Assembly: GCF_051195215.1 (NCBI RefSeq)
Contig: NZ_JBNAZM010000010.1
Location: 1-64,000, forward strand
Origin: Arhodomonas sp051195215
GTDB taxonomy: Bacteria; Pseudomonadota; Gammaproteobacteria; Nitrococcales; Nitrococcaceae
Direction of reading: 5' to 3'
Length of the DNA stretch: 64,000 bases
The notes below the pieces were generated by a model, which ran no database searches, was not told where the DNA came from, and saw only the letters and a list, made by a program, of their open reading frames with translations. Shown in pieces: positions 44,339 to 53,176 of the stretch. The stretch's first letter is position 1. Each line of letters opens with the position of its first letter. Both the position numbers and the translations under genes were made by a program.

Positions 44339-45094
44339 TCACCGCGGTGGTTTCGGTCGCGCCCTCGGTCCCTGGGAACGGGGTGTCTTTGCAAGCGCAT
44401 AGATGTCCACCCGGGCAATGCCGGCCCGCCGAAGCTTCGTGGCGATCGCCGCCGCTGTGGCACCGGTTGTCACCACATCGTCCACCAGCGCCACGTGATC
44501 CGGCAGCACGGCAGTCTCGACATGAAATGCGTCGCGTACGTTGCGGCGACGCTCGGCAATACCGTGGCCACGTTGGTGAGGGCCTGCCGTTCGTCTCGAC
44601 AGGCTTCGATGTCGAATCGTGCCGGGCAGCCGCCGGGCGATCTCGGTGGCCTGATTGAAACCACGTGCGCGAAGCCGGCGTGGATGCAGGGGAACCGGCA
44701 GCAGTACCGGTGCAAGCGGTACGCCGGAGGCACGCAGATGCTGGGCGAGCAGGTCGGCGAGTACGCGGCCGGCAGCCAGATCGCCCTCGAGCTTGAAACC
44801 ACGAATGAGCGCGGCCACGGGGTCCGTGTATGCAAAAGGGGCCACGAGCTGCTGCCACGGCGGTGGCTGACGCAGGCAGCGGCCGCACAGCCTTGGTGCC
44901 GTATCGCTGATGGATTCGCCGCACATCGTGCAGGCGTGGCCAAGCCAGGGCAGCGCTTCGCGGCAGTTTTCGCAGATTTCCGGAGTGGCGTCCGGTGATT
45001 CGCCGCAGAGCCGGCAAGGCGGCGCAAGCAAGCGGTGCAGGTTGCGTTCGAGCCACTCGTAAACCCGTAATCTCAATCTTTGGTTGACAGCCAT
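44339..45094 (-). CDS. comF: ComF family phosphoribosyltransferase-like protein
   Basis: A 251-residue ComF/GntX-type protein. The N-terminus has a zinc-finger-like set of cysteine pairs (CRLC, CENC, CTMC, CGRC; about residues 28-75). The C-terminus is a phosphoribosyltransferase fold with the PRPP loop VALVDDVVTTGAT. ComF homologues help DNA uptake; with a pilMNOPQ set in the same window, a competence role is plausible but not shown. The ATG at 45094 starts 11 residues inside the open frame. Divergent from bioB. Confidence 0.88.
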   Translation of the reverse strand: MAVNQRLRLRVYEWLERNLHRLLAPPCRLCGESPDATPEICENCREALPWLGHACTMCGESISDTAPRLCGRCLRQPPPWQQLVAPFAYTDPVAALIRGFKLEGDLAAGRVLADLLAQHLRASGVPLAPVLLPVPLHPRRLRARGFNQATEIARRLPGTIRHRSLSRRTAGPHQRGHGIAERRRNVRDAFHVETAVLPDHVALVDDVVTTGATAAAIATKLRRAGIARVDIYALAKTPRSQGPRARPKPPR

Positions 45095-45111
45095 CCGTGG
45101 CTCCCTACGAT
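45084..45111 (+). promoter_or_regulatory. Sigma-70 promoter for the bio operon
   Basis: TTGACA at 45084-45089 is a perfect -35, with TACGAT at 45106-45111 as -10 after a 16-nt spacer. It ends 38 nt before the bioB ATG and overlaps the first codons of divergent comF. No BirA-type operator palindrome was seen across it. Confidence 0.7.
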
Positions 45112-45149
45112 AACGCCTGACCCGCACGTTTCGTCACAAGGGGAGAGTC

Positions 45150-46136
45150 ATGTCCAGTACCGAGGCCGCCGCGTCGACCTGGGGCCGTGAAGCGGTGGAA
45201 GCGCTCTTCGAGCTACCCTTCGCCGACCTGCTCTATCGTGCACACACCATTCACCGCGAGCACTTCGATGCCAACGAGGTCCAGGTAAGCACCCTGCTCA
45301 GCATCAAGACGGGTGGCTGCCCCGAGGACTGCAGCTACTGTCCGCAGAGCGTTCACTACGATACCGGACTGGAACGCGAGAAGCTCCTCGACGAAGACGC
45401 TGTAGTGACCGCGGCGCGCCGCGCCAAGGCCGCCGGCGCTACGCGGTTCTGCATGGGAGCCGCCTGGAGGCGGCCCACCGACCGTAATGTGGACAAAGTC
45501 GCGCGCCTCGTTCAGGCGGTCAAGGATGAGGGCATGGAGACCTGTGTGACACTCGGCATGCTCGAAGCACACCAGGCGGAGCGCCTGCGCGAAGCGGGAC
45601 TGGACTATTACAACCACAATGTGGACACCTCGCCGGACTACTATCCGGAAGTGATCACCACGCGCACCTTCCAGGATCGACTGGATACGCTCGCCAACGT
45701 GCGCAGCGCCGGCGTGAAGGTCTGTTGCGGCGGTATTATCGGTATGGGCGAGTCGCGGGCGGACCGGGCCGCCATGCTCGCCGAGCTCGCCAATCTGCCC
45801 GAGCCGCCCGAAAGCGTGCCGATCAATCAACTCGTGCAGGTGCCCGGTACCCCCTTTCACGGACTCGATCCGGTGGATCCTCTGGAATTCGTGCGCAGCA
45901 TCGCGGTGTCGCGCATTCTCATGCCGCGCTCGCGTGTACGTCTGTCCGCCGGGCGTGAAGAGATGAGCGACGAGACACAGGCGCTGTGCTTCTTCGCCGG
46001 CGCCAACAGCATTTTCTACGGTGACCGTCTGCTCACCACCGACAACCCGGCGAGCGAGGCGGACCGCACACTGTTCGCGCGGCTCGGCCTGCGCTTCTGC
46101 GTTGCCGAAGAGCCGGGCGAGGCATGCTCGACCTGA
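45150..46136 (+). CDS. bioB: Biotin synthase
   Basis: Radical SAM enzyme inserting sulfur into dethiobiotin. The 328-residue protein has the CPEDCSYC cluster motif at about 57-64 with the 4Fe-4S ligands, NHNVDTSPDYY and GIIGMGES in the core. RLSAGRE near residue 270 provides the arginine ligand of the 2Fe-2S cluster. AAGGGGAGAG precedes the ATG. It is the first gene of bioBFHCD and overlaps bioF by 13 nt. Confidence 0.96.
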   Translation: MSSTEAAASTWGREAVEALFELPFADLLYRAHTIHREHFDANEVQVSTLLSIKTGGCPEDCSYCPQSVHYDTGLEREKLLDEDAVVTAARRAKAAGATRFCMGAAWRRPTDRNVDKVARLVQAVKDEGMETCVTLGMLEAHQAERLREAGLDYYNHNVDTSPDYYPEVITTRTFQDRLDTLANVRSAGVKVCCGGIIGMGESRADRAAMLAELANLPEPPESVPINQLVQVPGTPFHGLDPVDPLEFVRSIAVSRILMPRSRVRLSAGREEMSDETQALCFFAGANSIFYGDRLLTTDNPASEADRTLFARLGLRFCVAEEPGEACST

Positions 46137-47290
46137 ATGCCGAGCTCGCCGCGCGCGAGCGCTCCGGCCTGCGCCGCCGCCAGCGGGTTCTGGCCCCGGC
46201 CGGACCGGCTCGGGTGCGTGACGAGCACGGCCGGGTGCTGCGGGTGTTCTGCAGTAACGACTATCTGGGGCTCGCCGGCGACCCGCGCCCCGCGGAGGCG
46301 ATGGCCCGGGCGGGCAAGCACGGAGCCGGCGCGGGGGCGGCGCACCTGCTCGGCGGCCACCGGCCGGAGCATGCCGAGCTCGAGGCGGCGTGCGCGCGGC
46401 TTGCCGGCCGCGATCGGGCGCTCGTGTTCGCAAGCGGCTATGCCGCCAACGTGGCGGTGATCGACGCGCTGACCAGGCGTGGCGATCACGTCCTTCAGGA
46501 CCGGCTCAACCATGCGTCGCTGATCGACGGGGCGCGCCTCGCCGGGGCGCGCCTGCGCCGCTATCGCCACGGCGACGTCGACCATCTCGCCCGATGCCTT
46601 GCACGCGTGCCCGGTGACCGGACGCTGGTAGTGACCGACGGCGTGTTCAGTATGGACGGCGACGTCGCGCCGTTGGCCGCACTCGCCGAGCGCACCGCTG
46701 CCCACCGCGCATGGCTCATGGTTGACGATGCCCACGGTTTCGGCGTGCTTGGCGCGGGGGGCGGAGGCAGCGTGGCTGCGGCTGCCCTCGGTGTGGATGC
46801 TGTTCCCGTGCTCGTCGGCACGCTGGGCAAGGCGTTCGGCGTCGGCGGTGCTTTCGTCGCCGGCGACGAGGCGTTGATCGAGTTTCTCGTCCAGGCGGCG
46901 CGGCCGTGGGTGTATTCCACTGCAATGCCCCCGCCGATGGCCGCGGCTGCGACCGAGGCCGTCGCCATCGCCGAGCGTGAGAGCTGGCGACGGGATCACC
47001 TGCAGGCTCTGGTGCGCCGGTTCCGTGCCGGGGCTGGGGCGTTGGGGCTGTCATTGATGCCATCGGAGACGCCCATTCAGCCGCTGGTCATCGGCGACAG
47101 CACCGCCGCGCTCGCCGCGAGCGACGCCCTCGAACGTGCGGGTTTTCTGGTCAGCGCCGTGCGCCCGCCGACGGTGCCCCGCGGCAGCGCGCGGCTACGG
47201 GTGACGTTGTCGGCGGCGCACGAACCCGGGGACGTGGATGCTCTGCTCGCCGCGCTCGCCGACCTTCCTCTGCCGGAACAGGGCCAATGA
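46124..47290 (+). CDS. bioF: 8-amino-7-oxononanoate synthase
   Basis: PLP enzyme joining pimeloyl-ACP (or CoA) and alanine. The 388-residue protein has FCSNDYLGLAGD near the N-terminus and VDDAHGFGVLG in the middle. GTLGKAFGVGG carries the PLP-binding lysine, near residue 230. Sequence is unusually Ala/Arg-rich, in line with the high GC content. Overlaps with bioB (13 nt) and bioH (4 nt) show tight coupling. Confidence 0.95.
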   Translation: MLDLNAELAARERSGLRRRQRVLAPAGPARVRDEHGRVLRVFCSNDYLGLAGDPRPAEAMARAGKHGAGAGAAHLLGGHRPEHAELEAACARLAGRDRALVFASGYAANVAVIDALTRRGDHVLQDRLNHASLIDGARLAGARLRRYRHGDVDHLARCLARVPGDRTLVVTDGVFSMDGDVAPLAALAERTAAHRAWLMVDDAHGFGVLGAGGGGSVAAAALGVDAVPVLVGTLGKAFGVGGAFVAGDEALIEFLVQAARPWVYSTAMPPPMAAAATEAVAIAERESWRRDHLQALVRRFRAGAGALGLSLMPSETPIQPLVIGDSTAALAASDALERAGFLVSAVRPPTVPRGSARLRVTLSAAHEPGDVDALLAALADLPLPEQGQ

Positions 47291-48015
47291 GTGGCGAGGC
47301 CGTGCGATTCGAGGGTACGGGGTCGCTACTCGTGGTCGTGCACGGTTGGGCGATGGCGCCGGAGGCCTTCGGGGCATGGCGTGAGCGGTTGACTGCGCGG
47401 TATCGTGTCGCCTGGGTGACGCTCCCCGGGCATGGGCAGCGGCCCGACACATCCTGGACGCCGGAATCGGCCGCCGATGAAGTGGTCGCGGCACTGCCGG
47501 CGCCCGCCGTGTGGCTCGGCTGGTCCCTGGGCGCCCAGATCGCGCTCGCCGCAGCGCAACGCCATCCCGCAGCGGTTCGTGGGCTGTTGCCGGTCGCAGC
47601 GACACCCAGTTTCGTCACACGTAGCGACTGGCCGTGCGCCGTGCGTGCGCCGGTACTGCGGCGCATGCGCCGCCGCCTTGCCGAAGCGCCGGCGGCCGTG
47701 GCCGAGGCATTCGCCCGCGAGGTGGCCGAGGGGCCCGCTCCGGCTGCCGGGGGCGGCGTCCACGCTCTGGACGACGGCCTGCGATGGCTGGGCGAGCGGG
47801 ACTGGCGTCCGGTCCTGCAGACGATCGATGTGCCTGCACGCTGGGTGATCGGCAGTGCCGATCCGCTGGTACCTGCCGCCGCCAGCCGCGCCGCGGCGGA
47901 AGCCATGCCCGGCGGTGCGTGCCTGGAGCTCGCCGGTGCGGGCCATATGCCGTTCATCCATCACCCTGCCATCGTCGAAGACGCCCTGGCGGAGCTCTTT
48001 GCGGAGGATTCATGA
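47287..48015 (+). CDS. bioH: Pimeloyl-ACP methyl ester carboxylesterase
   Basis: Alpha/beta hydrolase that frees pimeloyl-ACP from its methyl ester, ending the BioC-BioH pathway. The 242-residue protein has the oxyanion HGW motif near residue 18 and the nucleophile elbow GWSLG near residue 80. The acid is in GSADPLVP and the catalytic histidine in GHMPFIHHP. Its place next to bioC makes the specific assignment safe. Confidence 0.92.
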   Translation: MSGEAVRFEGTGSLLVVVHGWAMAPEAFGAWRERLTARYRVAWVTLPGHGQRPDTSWTPESAADEVVAALPAPAVWLGWSLGAQIALAAAQRHPAAVRGLLPVAATPSFVTRSDWPCAVRAPVLRRMRRRLAEAPAAVAEAFAREVAEGPAPAAGGGVHALDDGLRWLGERDWRPVLQTIDVPARWVIGSADPLVPAAASRAAAEAMPGGACLELAGAGHMPFIHHPAIVEDALAELFAEDS

Positions 48016-48872
48016 GCGAGGCGGATTCCCAGCCCGATAGCGCCGCAGCTCGGCGCGCATTTCAGCGGGCCGCCGCCACCTATGACGACGTGGCCGTTCT
48101 GCAGCGTGAGGTCGGTGAGCGCCTGATCGAGCGTTTCGAGCTCATCCGCCTGCAGCCCGAGGCAATATTAGATATTGGTGCGGGCACCGGCCGTACCACC
48201 CGTCGATTGATGGATCGCTATCGCCGGGCGCGTTTCAGCGCTCTCGATCCGGCACCCGCGATGCTCGCCACCGCCCGGCGCCGTGCACCCAGATTCCGCC
48301 GATTGCGCTGCGTTGCCGGTGTCGCTGAGGCGCTTCCCTTCGCGGACGATAGCTTCGATGCCGTGTTCTCCAACCTGGCGTACCAGTGGGTCAATGATCT
48401 GCCGTCGGCCTTCGCCGAGGTGCAGCGCGTGCTGCGACCGGGAGGTGTGTTCATGTTCTCGAGCCTGGGGCCGGATACCCTCACCGAGCTGCGCGAGGCC
48501 TGGGCCCGTGCAGACGAACGCACCCATGTGAACCGCTTTGTGGACATGCACGACGTCGGCGACGCGCTGGCGCGGGCACGGCTCGCCGAGCCGGTCATGG
48601 ATATGGAGTATTTCACGCTGACCTATCCGGACGTGCGCGCGCTCATGCGCGACCTCAAAGCGTTGGGCGCCCACAACGTCACCCGTGGCCGGGCACGGAC
48701 GTTGACGCCCCCCGGGCGCCTGCGTGCCATGACGAACGCCTATGAGCGTCACCGCGATGCCGATGGCCGTCTGCCGGCGACCTGGGAGGTCGTCTACGGC
48801 CACGCGTGGGGGACGGGCAATGTCTTCCGCCCCGGTGAGCGGGCCCTCCCGAAGGCCCATCCGGTGGAGTGA
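48012..48872 (+). CDS. bioC: Malonyl-ACP O-methyltransferase
   Basis: Methylates the free carboxyl of malonyl-ACP so that fatty acid enzymes can build pimelate. The 286-residue protein has RAFQRAAATYDD at the N-terminus, the SAM motif ILDIGAGTGR at about 52-61, and FSNLAYQWVNDLP in the core, which is characteristic of BioC. ATG overlaps the bioH stop by 4 nt; a longer frame upstream is a shadow of bioH. Confidence 0.93.
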   Translation: MSEADSQPDSAAARRAFQRAAATYDDVAVLQREVGERLIERFELIRLQPEAILDIGAGTGRTTRRLMDRYRRARFSALDPAPAMLATARRRAPRFRRLRCVAGVAEALPFADDSFDAVFSNLAYQWVNDLPSAFAEVQRVLRPGGVFMFSSLGPDTLTELREAWARADERTHVNRFVDMHDVGDALARARLAEPVMDMEYFTLTYPDVRALMRDLKALGAHNVTRGRARTLTPPGRLRAMTNAYERHRDADGRLPATWEVVYGHAWGTGNVFRPGERALPKAHPVE

Positions 48873-48874
48873 TC

Positions 48875-49537
48875 ATGCGCGGGCTGTTCATCACCGGTAC
48901 CGACACAGAGGTCGGGAAGACGCGTATCGCGGCTGCCATGCTGCGCCGGGCGGCGCAGGCGGGTATGAGCACGGTCGCGATGAAACCGGTGGCCGCGGGC
49001 TGCGACCACACGCCCCACGGCTGGCGCAACGCCGACGCGCTCGCGCTGCAGTCGGCCGCCACCGTCACGCTGGATTACGCTACCGTGAATCCCGTCGCGC
49101 TGCCCGAGCCGGTCGCCCCGCACCTTGCCGCCCGCGAGGCGGGGCGAGTGCTTTCGCTCGAGGCACTCGTCGCCGCCTACCGGGACCTGCCGCAGGCCGA
49201 CCTGGCAGTGGTCGAGGGCGCCGGCGGCTGGCGCGTGCCGCTTGGCGATGGCACGACGCTGGCCACCCTGGCGAAGGCCCTGGGGCTCGAAGTCGTGCTG
49301 GTCGTCGGGTTGCGTCTGGGGTGTCTCAACCACGCGCAGCTCACGGCCGAGGCGATTCGCGCCGACGGTTGCAGCCTCGCGGGGTGGGTGGCTAACTGTG
49401 CTGGTCGGCCGCCGAAACGTGCCGATGCACAGGTCGCGACGCTCCGCGAGGTGCTTCCGGCGCCGTGTCTCGGTGTGGTTCCGCGTTTGAGCGATGCGAG
49501 CGCCGACGCTGTGTCGGCCCATCTCACGCTGCCATGA
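48875..49537 (+). CDS. bioD: Dethiobiotin synthetase
   Basis: ATP-dependent closure of the ureido ring from DAPA and CO2. The 220-residue protein starts MRGLFITGTDTEVGKTRIA, which contains the P-loop. KPVAAGC and VVEGAGGWRVPL follow as expected. A GTG at 48869 is also in frame, but GGAG lies 5 nt before the ATG at 48875. It is the last bio gene; bioA is not in this window. Confidence 0.94.
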   Translation: MRGLFITGTDTEVGKTRIAAAMLRRAAQAGMSTVAMKPVAAGCDHTPHGWRNADALALQSAATVTLDYATVNPVALPEPVAPHLAAREAGRVLSLEALVAAYRDLPQADLAVVEGAGGWRVPLGDGTTLATLAKALGLEVVLVVGLRLGCLNHAQLTAEAIRADGCSLAGWVANCAGRPPKRADAQVATLREVLPAPCLGVVPRLSDASADAVSAHLTLP

Positions 49538-49973
49538 CCGCGTTTGTGCAGGCACTCGCGAAGCCGGCACTTGCCCGGTGTCGGTGCGCCAAACAAAATG
49601 GCATTCCAGTACTAACCTTTTCGAAAGTATTGCCAGGTCTCAGTGGCCGTGTGCGCCGCTGTGGCAAGGCGCGAGGAGCGTGGTGTCAAGTCTACATGAG
49701 CGACGAGCAACGCTGTCCACAGCGGTGCACACGGCCACCCGTAGGGCGTCACTGCGCGGCGCCTCGGCGGCGTTGCGCTCGCTTGACGTGAGCCCCGCCA
49801 CGCCGGCACTCCCGCGCCTTGCCGAAACACCGCGCAGTGGCGCTGAGACCTGGCAATACTTTCGAAAAGGTTAGTAAGCGGTTTGCGCAGCGACGTGTTT
49901 TTTCTAGAATACAGGCCGGCTTCGAGCTCGCCTGCCCGGCCCGCCCTCGGGTACGCCCGCAGAGGTGCTCGTG
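49538..49973. other. 436-bp gap between bioD and the DUF2244 gene
   Basis: Most of it is the MITE-like element. The flanks (49538-49609 and 49877-49973) hold no gene. Promoter elements for the downstream gene are not clear; TTTTTTCTAGAATAC near 49897-49911 is the AT-rich spot, with TAGAAT (49904-49909) as a possible -10. Confidence 0.4.
49610..49876. mobile_element. MITE-like element with perfect 34-bp terminal inverted repeats
   Basis: TACTAACCTTTTCGAAAGTA and the next 14 nt (49610-49643) return as an exact reverse complement at 49843-49876. Inside, 49644-49664 pairs with 49717-49737 (20 of 21), 49750-49759 with 49830-49839 (10 of 10), and 49663-49673 with 49813-49823 (11 of 11). The whole can fold as one long cruciform or as two arms on a common stem. 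The outermost TA on each side could be a TA target duplication, as made by IS630/Tc1-type transposases. No transposase is inside. Short open frames crossing it are not genes. It lies 72 bp after bioD and 97 bp before the DUF2244 gene. Confidence 0.8.
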
Positions 49974-50480
49974 ATGGTCGCCACGCGTCCCGACAACGAT
50001 GAGGTCGAGTTTCAGTTCGTTCTTCGGCCCCGATTCGGGGGGCGCTGGCGGGAGACGGTTCGCATCTTCACGCTGATCGCCACGGTCACGTTGGCGGTCG
50101 CGTTTGGTTTCGCCGCGCTGGGATTCTGGCCCATCCTTCCGTTCGCGGGACTCGAACTGGCAGCGTTGGGTGGCGGACTTTACGCCTCTGGGCGGCGGGC
50201 GCTCGATGTGGAAGTCGTGACGGTAGGCGCCTACTGGGTGCGTATCGAGAAAGGGCGGGGGCGGCCTCAGCAAAGCTGGTGTTTCGAGCGTCTTTTCAGC
50301 GAGGTTCGACTCGCCGGCCCGGAATACCAGTTGCACCCGCAGCGCCTGGCGATACGCTGTCGCGACGCGCAGGTGGAGCTCGGCAGCTTCCTGGTCGAGG
50401 AGGAGCGCGCGGCGCTGGCCCGGGAGCTGCGTCGCTGCATTGGCCCGGTGGCGGGCGACGGTGAACGTCCCGTTGCCTGA
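49974..50480 (+). CDS. DUF2244 membrane protein
   Basis: A 168-residue protein with two close membrane segments (about 30-75) and an N-terminal FVLRPRFGGRW. A C-terminal beta-rich soluble part ends in a charged helix (FLVEEERAALARELRR). These match DUF2244, a family often found next to cytochrome c oxidase genes in proteobacteria, with no defined role. It lies 50 nt before coxB. GTG starts at 49965 and 49971 are in frame, but AGAGG is best placed for the ATG at 49974. Confidence 0.8.
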   Translation: MVATRPDNDEVEFQFVLRPRFGGRWRETVRIFTLIATVTLAVAFGFAALGFWPILPFAGLELAALGGGLYASGRRALDVEVVTVGAYWVRIEKGRGRPQQSWCFERLFSEVRLAGPEYQLHPQRLAIRCRDAQVELGSFLVEEERAALARELRRCIGPVAGDGERPVA

Positions 50481-50530
50481 TGCCAGTCCGATCGGCGACC
50501 GGTTTCAATCCATTGGGGAGAAAACGTGGG

Positions 50531-51394
50531 ATGATTCGGAACAAGAGCAAGGCCGTCATCGGCTGGATTCTGGCCGCGGGGCTGCTTGCCGCAGCCGCGC
50601 CGGCCTCCGCGGATCTGGCCTTGAATATGCCCCGGGGCGTCACCGAGACCAGCCGCGAGGTCTACGGTCTCCACATGATCATCTTCTGGATCACGGTGGT
50701 CATCGGCATCGGCGTGTTCGGTGCGATCTTTTACTCCATCTTCAAACACCGGAAGTCGAAAGGGGCAGTGCCGGCTCAGTTCCACCACAACACCACCATC
50801 GAGGTGGTGTGGACGGTCATTCCCCTGGCGATTCTCATCGCCATGGCCGTGCCTGCCACACAGGCGCTGATCAAGATGGAAGACACCGGCGATGCCGAGA
50901 TGACCATCAAGGTGACCGGCTACCAGTGGAAGTGGGGCTATGAATACATGGACGAGGGCGTGCAATTCTTCAGCACCCTCGATCGCGCCAGTGATCAGGC
51001 TCGCCGCAAGGACTCCGGCATCGATCCGGCCTCCGTGGAGAACTACCTCCTCGAGGTCGACAACCGTCTGGTGGTGCCCACCAACACCAAGATCCGCTTC
51101 ATGATCACTTCCGCCGACGTCATTCACTCCTGGTGGGTGCCGGCGCTCGGCTGGAAGAAGGACGCCATCCCCGGCTACATCAACCAGACCTGGACCCGCA
51201 TCGACGAGCCCGGCGTGTATCGTGGCCAGTGCGCGGAGCTTTGCGGTCGCGATCACGCCTTCATGCCGGTGGTCATCGAGGCCAAGCGGCCGGAGGAGTT
51301 CCAGCAGTGGCTGGCCGAACAGAAGGAAGGCGAGGAGTCGAGCGAGCAAGCCGCCCGCTCCGACTTCGGCGACGACCGGGTCGCCGCACGCTAA
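50531..51394 (+). CDS. coxB: Cytochrome c oxidase subunit II
   Basis: CuA-bearing subunit that takes electrons from cytochrome c. The 287-residue protein has a signal peptide (cleavage after ASA, about residue 32) and two membrane segments. The periplasmic cupredoxin domain carries the CuA ligands His199 (HSWWVP), Cys234, Cys238, His242 and Met245 in CAELCGRDHAFM. The C-terminal tail is acidic. There is no fused cytochrome c domain. It is the first gene of the cox cluster proper. Confidence 0.95.
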   Translation: MIRNKSKAVIGWILAAGLLAAAAPASADLALNMPRGVTETSREVYGLHMIIFWITVVIGIGVFGAIFYSIFKHRKSKGAVPAQFHHNTTIEVVWTVIPLAILIAMAVPATQALIKMEDTGDAEMTIKVTGYQWKWGYEYMDEGVQFFSTLDRASDQARRKDSGIDPASVENYLLEVDNRLVVPTNTKIRFMITSADVIHSWWVPALGWKKDAIPGYINQTWTRIDEPGVYRGQCAELCGRDHAFMPVVIEAKRPEEFQQWLAEQKEGEESSEQAARSDFGDDRVAAR

Positions 51395-51420
51395 GGATTC
51401 ATCTCTAGGAGGACCCTCCC

Positions 51421-53001
51421 ATGAGTGCGACGACACACGACGCGGCGCATGGCCATCACGAGGAGCAGAGCTTTTTCCAGCGCTGGTTCCTCAGCACCAA
51501 CCACAAGGACATCGGCACCCTGTACATGCTGTGGTCGCTGCTCGCCTTCTTCATCGGCGGCGCCATGGCCATGATCATCCGGGTCGAGCTCTTCCAGCCG
51601 GGCATCCAGGTGGTCGACCCCTACTTCTTCAACCAGATGACCACCATGCACGCGCTGGTGATGATCTTCGGCGCGGTCATGCCGGCTTTCGTGGGGCTCG
51701 CCAACTGGATGATCCCCCTGATGGTGGGCGCGCCGGACATGGCGCTGCCGCGCATGAACAACCTGAGCTTCTGGCTGCTGCCGTTCGCTTTCCTCATCCT
51801 GCTGTCGACGCTGTTCATGCCCGGCGGCGCGCCGGCCGGCGGCTGGACCATGTATCCGCCGCTGGTGCTGCAGACCGGCCAGGCGTTTCCGTTTCTGATC
51901 TTCGCCATCCATATCATGGGCATCAGCTCCATCATGGGGGCAATCAATGTCATCGCCACCGTGCTCAACATGCGCGCGCCGGGCATGACGCTGATGAAGA
52001 TGCCGCTGTTCGTGTGGACCTGGCTGATCACCGCGTTCCTGCTGATCGCCGTTATGCCGGTGCTCGCCGGTGCAATCACCATGCTGCTCACCGACCAGTA
52101 CTTCGGCACGACCTTCTTCACCGCCTCCGGTGGCGGCGATCCGGTGCTCTACCAGCATATCTTCTGGTTTTTCGGGCACCCGGAGGTCTACATCATGATC
52201 CTGCCGGCGTTCGGTATCGTCTCGCAGATCGTGCCGACCTTCGCGCGCAAGCCGCTGTTCGGCTACGCGTCGATGGTCTACGCCACTGCTTCCATCGCCT
52301 TCCTGTCGTTCATCGTCTGGGCGCACCACATGTTCACGGTGGGCATGCCGTTGTCCGGTGAGCTGTTCTTCATGTACGCCACGATGCTGATCGCGGTGCC
52401 CACCGGTGTGAAGGTGTTCAACTGGGTGGCCACCATGTGGCGCGGCGCAATGACCTTCGAGACGCCGATGCTGTTCGCCATCGGCTTCATCATCCTGTTC
52501 ACCATCGGTGGCTTCTCCGGGCTGATGCTCGCGATCGCGCCGGCGGACTTCCAGTATCACGACACCTACTTCGTGGTGGCGCACTTCCACTACGTACTCG
52601 TAACCGGCGCCGTGTTCTCCATCATTGCGGCCGTCTACTTCTGGCTGCCGAAGTGGACCGGCGTGATGTACAGCGAACGTCTCGGCAAATGGCACTTCTG
52701 GCTGTCGACGATTTTCGTCAACGTGCTGTTCTTCCCGCAGCACTTCCTCGGGCTAGCGGGTATGCCCCGGCGTATTCCCGACTATTCCGTGCAGTTCGCC
52801 GACTGGAATATGGTCTCGAGCATCGGCGGTTTCGGCTTCGGTCTGTCTCAGCTGCTGCTCGCCTACATTGTGATTCAGTGCATGCGTGGCAGCGGCGAAA
52901 AGGCCACGGATCAGGTCTGGGAAGGTGCCGAGGGTCTCGAGTGGGAAGTGCCCTCGCCGGCGCCGCACCACACCTTCGATACGCCGCCGGATGTCCGGTA
53001 A
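51421..53001 (+). CDS. coxA: Cytochrome c oxidase subunit I
   Basis: Catalytic 12-helix subunit with heme a and the heme a3-CuB centre. The 526-residue protein shows TMHALVMIFG (heme a ligand) and WFFGHPEVYI (CuB His cross-linked to Tyr). VWAHHMFTVG carries the two further CuB ligands and HDTYFVVAHFHYV the heme ligands. The PEVYI tyrosine and the helix pattern mark an A-type (aa3) enzyme. AGGAGG precedes the ATG. A 45-nt gap leads to the microprotein gene. Confidence 0.96.
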   Translation: MSATTHDAAHGHHEEQSFFQRWFLSTNHKDIGTLYMLWSLLAFFIGGAMAMIIRVELFQPGIQVVDPYFFNQMTTMHALVMIFGAVMPAFVGLANWMIPLMVGAPDMALPRMNNLSFWLLPFAFLILLSTLFMPGGAPAGGWTMYPPLVLQTGQAFPFLIFAIHIMGISSIMGAINVIATVLNMRAPGMTLMKMPLFVWTWLITAFLLIAVMPVLAGAITMLLTDQYFGTTFFTASGGGDPVLYQHIFWFFGHPEVYIMILPAFGIVSQIVPTFARKPLFGYASMVYATASIAFLSFIVWAHHMFTVGMPLSGELFFMYATMLIAVPTGVKVFNWVATMWRGAMTFETPMLFAIGFIILFTIGGFSGLMLAIAPADFQYHDTYFVVAHFHYVLVTGAVFSIIAAVYFWLPKWTGVMYSERLGKWHFWLSTIFVNVLFFPQHFLGLAGMPRRIPDYSVQFADWNMVSSIGGFGFGLSQLLLAYIVIQCMRGSGEKATDQVWEGAEGLEWEVPSPAPHHTFDTPPDVR

Positions 53002-53046
53002 GGCAGGCGACCCGATATCGGGTCGCCTCGTCCCGAGGGGACGCGC

Positions 53047-53160
53047 ATGAGCGACAAGACAACGCAACGCAATCGCTCCCGTGGCGTGCGCCGCACGGCC
53101 ATCGTGATGGCGCTGATCGCCCTGGCGTTCTACGCCGGCGTTTTTTTCACCCATCTTTGA
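53047..53160 (+). CDS. 37-residue single-span membrane microprotein of the cox cluster
   Basis: A short open frame between coxA and coxC: a polar basic N-terminus (MSDKTTQRNRSRGVRR) followed by one hydrophobic segment (about 18-35) and the end FFTHL. It is preceded by GAGGGG 7-10 nt upstream. Its layout matches the small cytochrome-oxidase assembly proteins annotated at this place in some proteobacteria and resembles the N-terminal anchor of Cox11. Cox11 itself is not encoded here. I judge it real from position, ribosome site and membrane pattern. Confidence 0.65.
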   Translation: MSDKTTQRNRSRGVRRTAIVMALIALAFYAGVFFTHL

Positions 53161-53176
53161 GCGCCCGGAGAGCGGC

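Noticed and set aside
43818..45056. 412-codon minus-strand frame across comF and the comF-ubiC gap
   Set aside because: Overlaps comF in another frame, Cys/Arg/Pro-rich and not family-like; comF has clear motifs.
49494..49874. Open frames across the MITE-like element on both strands (also 49612-49830 minus)
   Set aside because: They run through inverted-repeat DNA and the end of bioD, with Arg/Ala/Pro-rich translations and no ribosome site.
51391..52743. 450-codon minus-strand frame opposite coxA
   Set aside because: Shadow of coxA; composition dominated by His, Arg and Glu, as expected from reversed membrane-protein codons.
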